Below are positions 57,301-64,000 of a DNA stretch of 64,000 bases, in pieces. This stretch comes from Arthrinium phaeospermum (lineage: Eukaryota; Ascomycota; Sordariomycetes; Amphisphaeriales; Apiosporaceae). A program made the translations under genes and the position numbers. How positions within the stretch are numbered: the stretch's first letter is position 1; every line of letters starts with the position of its first letter. The stretch lies in contig QYRS01000002.1 of assembly GCA_006503535.1 (NCBI GenBank), positions 3,162,001-3,226,000 on the forward strand, written 5' to 3'. The notes under the pieces were generated by a model, which was given only the letters and a program-made list of their open reading frames with translations, did not search any database and had not been told where the DNA came from.

Positions 57301-59478
57301 TCGGGCAGTTATAGCAAGACTTGAAGCAACATGTCACCTTGAAAGCGAGATCATCATGCAGGGAACAACTTGGAGAGTAGCATTGGAGTTTCAGAGAGGC
57401 GAGGTTTGCAGGAACCTATTTCTCCTTTCAACACCCCACAGCCAGCGGGTAGCACACAGTCTTTGTATATCGGCTTCCTTTTGGGTAGGCGGTTGCGCGC
57501 TTCGAACCGTCCCGCCAAGTCCCCCATGGTACACCTCCCTTGGGCTCCTGCCACGATACCCCTGGTATGCAGATATGCCCTGTACAATCTGACTACATAC
57601 TCGATACCTACCGTTACAAGCTAACGATGTAGGGCCCCGATGCCACCAAGCCAGAGTGCCGCATCGTCCGCGGGCAGTGCCAACAACAGGCCTTGGGCAT
57701 CGATGGGCTCGCCATAGGAGAGGCTGCCAAGGGTTTGGCAAGGTCGTTCGAAGTATTCCGGCATATCGTGTTGCTCAGTCGTGGTACTTTTTCCAATTGT
57801 ACCTGAACCGGACCTCCTGTGCGTCCCCGTACATCGCTTTACAAACGGACGCTCACCGGTGAGATGAGACTGCGCAATCTTGAGTGACGTGGACTACAAA
57901 AAGATCGGACGACTCCTTTGAGAGATAATAACTCGACGATGCAGTTTCGCCACCACATCTAGTCGCGGGTTCTTGCTGCGAAAGCGAGGTTCATGGTGAC
58001 GCCCTGTGTCATCCTCGCAAAGGTGACGAGTAACATGCCCTCAGTGCAACAAACCCTTCGCCCCTGGGCATCCACGAGACTCCTCATTGCCATGCTGTGC
58101 TTCATACCCCGACTCTACAGGGGAAGACGGGCCCAAGCCCAGGCTCAGGCCCAAGGGTTTCTTCTACGAAGGACACCTTCGTTCGCCCTTTTGCTTAACC
58201 AACCATTCTCTGGGGTGATTCTCATCGGCTTATTGAATACCCTGCAGAGCACTTGGCCTCCGATACGGTGCACTGCGGGCTTGACTCCGTGGACAGACTG
58301 ACATTGGGATCAGTCTAGGCGGCTTCTTGGGCAATATGCATTGCCCACCAACACATGCCCAACTATGCCAGAGGAGTGTTTACTATCCACCTTGGCGCCT
58401 GGGAGATACTCGAATCCTGATGGAGACGGCACTTGCTGAGCTGCTATGAGTAACTGGTCTAGACTCTACATTCGTTGATATGTCTGCACTCGCCATCAAT
58501 TCGGAACAGAGCCGAGCTGCATGTCTTACGATGTCCAGTCAAAAAGCCCACGGTACATGGCAACTCCCGCCCCGTGGGGACTCGAACCAAAACAACGCAG
58601 CAAAGGGCTGGGCCGGATTGTTTGCCTGCCTGTACATACACGAGCCAGGCTACTGCACGTTGGTTCAGCTGCTATAGCAGCGGGCGAGGGGTTATATGTG
58701 CTTACCACTCCCCAACTTTGCACCTCATCGCGACCTTTGGGGGGTTATTCAACAGAGGATTTCGCGCTTGAATTAGTAAACTTTGCCGCCACCAGATACT
58801 GTACATATCCCACTGCTGGGGATCTAAGCCAGATCCGCATGGTGAGGATGGCACTAGTCGTTGGTATGAGGGTCGGCCTCTTGGCCGACCTGCCGCTCCC
58901 TCCTCCCTAGCCTGGGAGACGGCACAGATGTCTCCCACGCGGCCAATCATGCGACTGGATCTGAAAATCGAGCCGCGTTGACTGGGCACTCACGATCGCC
59001 AGCACCTGGGGAACGGTACCTCGACCCCTAAACTGGGGAATTTCACAAGTTCCAGACTTGCTAGAGATCTTGGCGTGCCGAGTTGGCGCCTCTCCGCGTG
59101 GGTCGAACATGCTTTGGCCGTCGTGGCCTCGATCATATCCAGTTTCCTATGCCGCAACAAGGGTCACCAAATCCAATAGGAAACGCCAAAACCTGGTAGG
59201 GCTTACTATCGTCTTTGGTTCAAACTGGAAGCAAACCGGCGCGGCCTGAGACCCGGCGGCACGATGAATCCTGCCATTGGGGTACGGCTGACATACGAAG
59301 GTAGACTTATGCATATATAGAGAGGGGTGGAAGCTCAACAGGTTATCAATGCCTTTTGCTTCGAAAACACAGTACCTTGCGCGAACAACAAATCCTCTTC
59401 GAACTTCAAACTTCTCTGGTTGTGTGCTAACATCAAACCGCTAGTTACATATCATCAGTCACATCTGATATCTGGAGC
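54369..59478. other. Large gene-poor interval
   Basis: These 5.1 kb contain no frame with recognised motifs. The longest open frame (56633-57298, plus strand, 221 codons) looks like chance: it overlaps others and has no domain. There is a 20-bp degenerate repeat array at 54481-54584, a TCACGTGA palindrome at 55021-55028, and a GATA-like microsatellite near 55670-55695. I see no transposon termini or polymerase motifs, and no convincing tRNA. The last few hundred bases should hold the promoter of the gene at 59479. Confidence 0.4.
54481..54584. repeat. Degenerate 20-bp tandem repeat array (about five units)
   Basis: Units: cctgattattcaagtgggag (54481-54500), cctgattattcaagtaggag (54501-54520), tttgattattcaaatgggaa (54521-54540), then two diverged copies ending ccggttatccaagtgggag at 54584. 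Differences between units are mostly transitions (C/T and G/A). It starts about 110 bp after the cystathionine beta-lyase stop. Confidence 0.85.
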
Positions 59479-60537
59479 ATGGCCGATCTTCCAGATTATA
59501 TGACAGATCCCAATGCTGTGCTGGGTGACGTCGATGCCGAATGGCGACACGGCCAGCCGCCGGACTATTCAAAGACAAGAAAGGTCTTTGAGCAAAGTTA
59601 GTAGAAAACAGTTTGATTACTCAGACCAACCCCAGAATAAGCGGGACACTCTCTGTTCGCCGTATCATCAAGTTCTCCTCCTGTCGTCTATGTGCCTAAC
59701 AGACCATGAAGACTAACGCGAGCCTCCTGCGCCCACAGCCAAGCAGACCTCGCACGCGCCGGGCAGCCTGCCGGACCTGGTGCAGAACCTGGTCAAGAAC
59801 TGGGAGATCGAGGCCTCGTTCAAAACGAACCTGCGCGACTGGCGGACCGTGGACCCGGACACCTACACTTTTTCCGTCAACGGGGGCCCACCGGAGCCCG
59901 CCGCGCACATGCTGAAGGTCGGCACCTACAACGCCATCATCGGCGCCCCCAACGCCTGGTACAGCCCCCGCCGCTCCGACCTCGCCTCGAGCCACAAGAC
60001 CTTCAAGCGCATGATGCCCACCTTTGCCTGGGAGGTCCTCGAGGTCTACGGCGGACCCCCCGTCGTCGCCTTCAAGTGGCGCCACTGGGGCGAGATGAAG
60101 GAGGATTATGTCTCTCTGGACGAGTGAGTCTTTCTTCGCGCTCTTGTTTTAGTTTGCCGTCTTTTTTTTCTCCTTTCCATCATGCATGTATTCGAAGTCG
60201 ACATTAACAACAGAAAACTAGCAACGGCGAAAAGATCACGGCCAAGGCCCACGGCGGGGCCATTGATATTCAAGGCGTCACCGTCGCCCACCTGAACGAC
60301 AGGTTCCAGGTGACCAAGCTGGAGACCTGGTTCGATCCCGTCGAGATGTTCCGCCAGATCGCCCCGGAGGGTTCGGCTTTGTCGCAGCAGTCATCCGCGG
60401 CCCTGGCGGGGGCGGCCGCCGGGTGTCCTGTCATGGCGGGTAGCCACGGCGTGTCAAGCGGCGAGGCTGTTCAGGGTGCGAGTGGCGATGCCGATGCCAC
60501 CGTTGTATTAGAGACTGCCACGGGGAAACAGCCTTAA
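59479..60537 (+). CDS. Pathogen-related/SnoaL-like small protein
   Basis: Three exons (59479-59596, 59739-60123, 60222-60537) join in frame to 272 residues; introns of 142 and 98 nt have GT..AG ends. The start MADLPDYMTDPNAVLGDVDA is followed by EWRHGQPPDYSKTRKVFEQ, then MVQ-like QNLVKNWEIEASFK and DWRTVDPDTYTFSVNGG. Then come SSHKTFKRMMPTFAWEVLEV, VVAFKWRHWGEMK and AHGGAIDIQGVTVAHLND. This matches the fungal and plant 'pathogen-related protein' family, which has an SnoaL/NTF2-like fold with no established enzyme activity. The C-terminal 50 residues (Ala/Gly/Ser-rich) contain a lone Cys-Pro (GCPVMAG), which could be a redox or heme-regulatory motif, but that is speculation. The gene is intact. 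Confidence 0.85.
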
Positions 60538-60819
60538 AAAATGAGAAAGATAAACCAGTGTACATCATGAAGTCTAGCCCCTATTTCCATGACAACAATT
60601 GTCACGTCTATAGTATATGCTCTTTTACGCGGAATGACATTTTAATGCATCCCTCGAGATGCTAAAACTATGTACCCTTTTTGACTCCCATAATTCACAT
60701 TTATTATTCAAACAAACATTTTCGGATTTGGCCACAATCATCCCATTATACATTTTTCAAGCGCTGGTCCATCCTGACACTGGTTCTAGGGTATCTGTCT
60801 ATTTGCGGACGATTCCTCC
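60538..60819. other. Convergent 3' region between the pathogen-related gene and nop2
   Basis: About 280 bp, AT-rich (for example acatttattattcaaacaaa near 60699), consistent with facing 3' UTRs. No gene is visible. Confidence 0.4.
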
Positions 60820-63340
60820 TCATGCCTTCTTGGACGCCCCCTTCTTGGATGCCCCCTTTTTGGAGGTCTCCTTCTTGGGCGCGTCTTTCTTGGACTCCTC
60901 CTTCTTAGACTCGACCTTCTTGGCCACCTCATCCTTGGGCACGTCCTCCATGGGCACGTCCTCTTTGGCCACTTCCTTCTTGGACGCCTCCTCCTTCTTG
61001 GACTCCTCCTTCTTGGCTACTTGCTTGGCGCTATCCGCACGAGGGTTGAAACCTCTCCTGCGCATGGCGTTGTGCTTGGCGCGCTCGATGTAGTCCTCGT
61101 CCTCCTCTTCATCGAAGCCACCGAAATCGTCGTCCTTCTTGGCACCGTTCTTCTCGTCTTCGCCGAGGACGGGCTGGTGCAGGTCCATGTCGTAGTCCTC
61201 GTTGTCGGCCTTCGCCCGGCCGCCTTCCTTGGGCGAAGGACCGACCTTCTGGAACTTGGCCACGAAGAAACCGTCCATGTTGACGGTGTGGGGGAAAAAC
61301 CTCTTGGTCAGCTTGAGGCTGGCGCCGAAGTTCTTGCCCATGTAGCTGGTATAACCTTCTCGGCCGAACTGTTTACAACAGTCAATACCAAATCTTACTT
61401 GGAGTAGTCAATATCAAGGACTTACGGGAATTCCAGTGTCAACCAGTCGGACATTCGGGCGCTTGCGAAGGGCGTATTGAACGACAGACTCATCCTCATC
61501 AACTAATATCAACAGTTAGCAATTGCTCCATGACCCTGGTTTTCGGACTAGGGAGATGCTGCAAGACCCCTTGTTTGGGTTGACGTTGAGTGGAGAGGGT
61601 AACTTACCAGTAACACTGCATGTACTGTACACGATGATACCGCCGGTTTTACTAGCGTGGTTCACCGAGTCGATACTATAATCATTACAGGTTAGAGAGA
61701 TAATGACTGGACATGCTTGTAGGAGGATACTTACGCTGCCAACAGAAGCTGTTTTTGGAGGTGAGGAAGCTGTATGAAATCCTTCTCTGTACGGCTTGTC
61801 TTGACGCTGGGATCCTTGGAGATAACACCAGTTCCCGAGCAGGGTGCATCCAGCAGAACTCGATCAAAGCCTCCCATGACCTTGGGGAACTCCTTGGCAT
61901 CGTAGGAGCAAACAATGGTGTTCCTCACCTATGCGACATTAGCAAATGCACTGGTCTCGTACCTCTCTGCGTCGTTGCCAAACTCACTCCTAGACGATGG
62001 ATGTTACCAATAAGACCCTTTGCACGCGCCTTGTTAGGATCGTTGGCGAAGACAACACCGGTGTTGTTCATCATTGCGGAGCAGTATGTGGTTTTTCCTC
62101 CGGGAGCCGAGGCCATCTAAACCGTGTTAGTAATTTTACCATTGGTAACCCTTTGGACAACGTACATCAAGAACCCGCTCGTTCGGTTGCGGCTGCAGAG
62201 CCATGACGGGTAGGAAAGAAGAGGCTGCCTGAAGAATATCTAGGAACATGGTTAGCCACTTCTATTATTCTACACTTAAAAGGCGGATATGCTTACAGTG
62301 ACCGGAGAGGTATTCGGGAGTAGCACCTAGGGGCACGGTTGTGTCGAATACTTGAAGTCCAACCTTGGACCACTTGCCGACAGGTTCGAGTGTGACTCCA
62401 CGGTTGATCTGTTTACTTTATAAGCCCGTTGCACTCCTAACCTGACCGCGACTAGAACATACCAAAGCCTGAGCCAGTTCTCTCCGGTGAGTCTTCAGGG
62501 TATTCGTGCGGATGACAACAGGACGCGGCGTCTCGTTGGCTTCGAAGAAGGCAAACGCCTCTTGCGGCGGGAACAGGTTCCACAGCTTCTCGGCCATGAA
62601 GGGGCTGTAACCGTAGTACTATAGATTGCATGTCAGCCTTTCGCCGTCAAGTGGTTCATATGGGCGGCGCGATTGCTGCTTACGGCGGAGATATCCTTCA
62701 AGACCTGCGTCGTATACTCTGCTCGGGAGCGGCCAGGCTCGGCCAGTTTGGAAAAGTCGCCCAGGATCCGTATCACGTCGTTGATGCGCGAGCGCAGCAG
62801 CTGCAGATCGGGCGCGAGCATAGACATAGGCTTTCCGCCCTCCTCGTCGTCGGCAAAGACATCCTCGCCGCCAATGTTGGTCTGTATGGCCGCCTCTTGC
62901 AACTCGGCTTCTGCGGCCTCTGCCTCCTCTGCCATCTGTTGGTCGAGTTTCCTCGTGAGACCCTCGATGTTGGCGGCGGTCAGGCGCTCCTCCCGGTCTG
63001 AGTCGTCGTCCTCATCGTCGGAGAAGAGGAACTCCTTCTTCTGTTGCTGCAGCTGTTGCTCCTCCTCGTCCGAGTCGAAGACCGAGTCCTCGTCGAAACC
63101 CTCGCCCTCGCCTTCGAGGTCGTCGGAGTTTATGGCGTCTACGTCGAATTCATCGTCGTCCTCGTCCACGGCGGGCTTGGGGGCCTTCTTTTGCCTATTC
63201 GCAGGCGCAGGGGCGGATTTGGCAGTGGCAGTCTTGCGCTTCTTGGCCGCGGGAGCTCCTTCTTTTCTGGGGTGGTTCTTCTGCTGCGTGAGCTCAATGT
63301 CACCACGCTGCTTTCTCTTCATACGACGACCGGAACCCAT
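60820..63340 (-). CDS. nop2: 25S rRNA (cytosine-C5)-methyltransferase Nop2
   Basis: ATG at 63340 ([19 protein letters not shown]), stop TGA at 60820. Seven short GT..AG introns keep the frame (exon 1 to 62684, then 62618-62463, 62408-62297, 62239-62166, 62116-61988, about 61928-61735, 61675-61608 and two further exons). The N-terminus has Lys-rich and acidic Asp/Glu blocks. The catalytic region carries [17 protein letters not shown], then [20 protein letters not shown] (SAM-binding), [19 protein letters not shown] with the catalytic/release Cys, and [10 protein letters not shown] with the second Cys. These are NOL1/NOP2/Sun family signatures. Nop2 methylates one 25S rRNA cytosine in the nucleolus and is needed for 60S assembly (family knowledge). 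The C-terminal tail is a repeated Lys/Glu/Ser block ([19 protein letters not shown]) ending [14 protein letters not shown]. The gene is intact. Confidence 0.96.
60835..61015 (-). repeat. Lys/Ser/Glu-rich coding repeat in the Nop2 tail
   Basis: Short units of the form (A/S/P)-KK-(E/D/G) recur: [19 protein letters not shown], then [18 protein letters not shown] and [14 protein letters not shown]. The DNA shows matching ttcttggacgcctcctcctt-type repeats. The composition resembles KKE/D tails of nucleolar proteins. Confidence 0.85.
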
Positions 63341-63673
63341 TTTGAATGTTGTTTGTGGGTGCAATTGCTTTGTAGAATCAGCGTGATGCGAAGTACTCTC
63401 GTGCTCTTGCGGCGCCTTCGCAACTTTTTGCTGCATAAAAATCCTTATCTCTAATCGGGGTGGAGCAAAGGGACCGCCCAACCCCACTAAGCCGATCGCC
63501 TATCATTTCATATTGGTACCTACATACTTGGCCAAGCTCCGCCCACCCAGACAACCACCCCCCTGTTCAATTAATTTACATATACTGCTGGCATCGACTT
63601 ACACCCCGTGAGTAAGTAAGTATGTAAAGGACGTATCATGGCCTGCCGGTATGCCATCTTTCATACTAATGCC
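63341..63673. other. Intergenic region between nop2 and the radical SAM gene
   Basis: About 330 bp. It should hold the nop2 promoter and the 3' UTR of the gene to the right. No coding frame is supported. Confidence 0.4.
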
Positions 63674-64000
63674 TCAAAGAGCAAACCCGTCGTGTTTAGG
63701 CGGATCATTGAACCTCCACAATCCTACCTGTTCCGCTGCTCTTCTCACGCTAGACACTTCTCGTTCTGTGACCGGCCGGTTGATCTCGGCGTACCTGACG
63801 TTTTTCACATCGTCCTCGACCACCTCGTGCTGCACGCCGCCGGGCTCGGTGACCTGCCGGCGCCGCTGGCGTTCTTTCTTCGGCTTGCCCACGTGGGCCG
63901 CGGGGCGGTATTGCTCCATGATGTTGACAAACACGTCTTTGGAGACGTGTTCTGCCAGAAACCCCATGATGGCTTCGGCCTCGGCCTCCTTTCCGGGCAT
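63674..64000 (-). CDS. Radical SAM protein (PflA-like, COG1313 type), C-terminal part
   Basis: The 108 visible residues are the C-terminal end; the frame is open to the window edge and stops with TGA at 63674. EAIMGFLAEHVSKDVFVNIM followed by EQYRPAAHVGKP, then RYAEINRPVTEREVSSVRRA and AAEQVGLWRF, match the tail of the uncharacterised radical SAM group related to pyruvate formate-lyase activating enzyme (V-N-x-M-x-Q-Y-R-P...EINR...AxxAGLWR). The cluster-binding CxxxCxxC lies outside the window. The insertion GKPKKERQRRRQVTEPGGVQ is a basic, poorly conserved loop. Substrate is unknown. Confidence 0.8.
   Translation of the reverse strand: MPGKEAEAEAIMGFLAEHVSKDVFVNIMEQYRPAAHVGKPKKERQRRRQVTEPGGVQHEVVEDDVKNVRYAEINRPVTEREVSSVRRAAEQVGLWRFNDPPKHDGFAL

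Noticed and set aside
58540..58620. tRNA-like T-arm sequence (gggactcgaacc, minus-strand GGTTCGAGTCCC)
   Set aside because: The flanks do not form a T stem, acceptor stem or D arm in the right spacing.
54369..59478. Decayed transposon
   Set aside because: No terminal repeats, target-site duplication, integrase or reverse-transcriptase motif could be seen by eye.
1..64000. CRISPR array, prophage, insertion sequence or operon structure
   Set aside because: The DNA is fungal with introns; no regularly spaced repeats or bacterial signals are present.

Overview
The window is nuclear DNA of a filamentous ascomycete (Pezizomycotina, most likely Sordariomycetes; species not determined). The grounds are short GT..AG introns of about 54-310 nt, fungal-type proteins (an APSES regulator, a 2EXR protein, a TBC/coiled-coil Rab GAP, flavohemoglobin) and cross-pathway-control style histidine biosynthesis. 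I see no bacterial, viral, transposon or CRISPR signature.

Layout. 0-4.4 kb: the 3' end of mitochondrial NADPH:adrenodoxin reductase, converging on ETF-alpha, then the SWIRM/ZZ/SANT chromatin-remodelling subunit Rsc8/SMARCC. 4.9-8.4 kb: mismatch-repair MutL homologue Pms1 (minus strand). 11.0-14.5 kb: GPI inositol-deacylase Bst1/PGAP1. 17.0-18.2 kb: a C2H2 zinc-finger factor. 18.6-19.9 kb: flavohemoglobin. 22.0-23.4 kb: histidinol-phosphate aminotransferase, divergent from the Hsp90 co-chaperone Cns1 (24.0-25.3 kb). 25.6-27.4 kb: an APSES-type regulator. 32.0-37.3 kb: DNA topoisomerase II. 38.4-39.8 kb: a reticulon. 42.2-45.7 kb: a Gyp5-like Rab GAP. 47.8-48.8 kb: a 2EXR protein. 49.6-51.6 kb: a poly-Q SS18/SSXT-type co-activator. 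53.0-54.4 kb: cystathionine beta-lyase. 59.5-60.5 kb: a small 'pathogen-related'/SnoaL-like protein. 60.8-63.3 kb: rRNA methyltransferase Nop2. 63.7-64.0 kb: the end of a radical-SAM protein.

The genes are housekeeping and regulatory and do not form a biosynthetic cluster. Links are loose: ETF-alpha and adrenodoxin reductase are both mitochondrial electron carriers; Rsc8 and the SSXT protein both point to SWI/SNF-type remodelling; HIS5 and cystathionine beta-lyase are amino-acid genes.

The dominant oddity is sequence quality or decay. Between about 5 and 37 kb nearly every conserved gene carries several single-base indels, many in short homopolymers, that break the frame while both flanking frames keep conserved motifs. 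This includes TOP2 and CNS1, which are essential in yeast. From about 38 kb on, genes are intact except for one indel in cystathionine beta-lyase. I read this mainly as consensus error in a draft assembly, not pseudogenisation. Three tandem duplications in the same half of the window (27, about 71 and about 100 bp) may share that cause. I found no convincing undescribed system.
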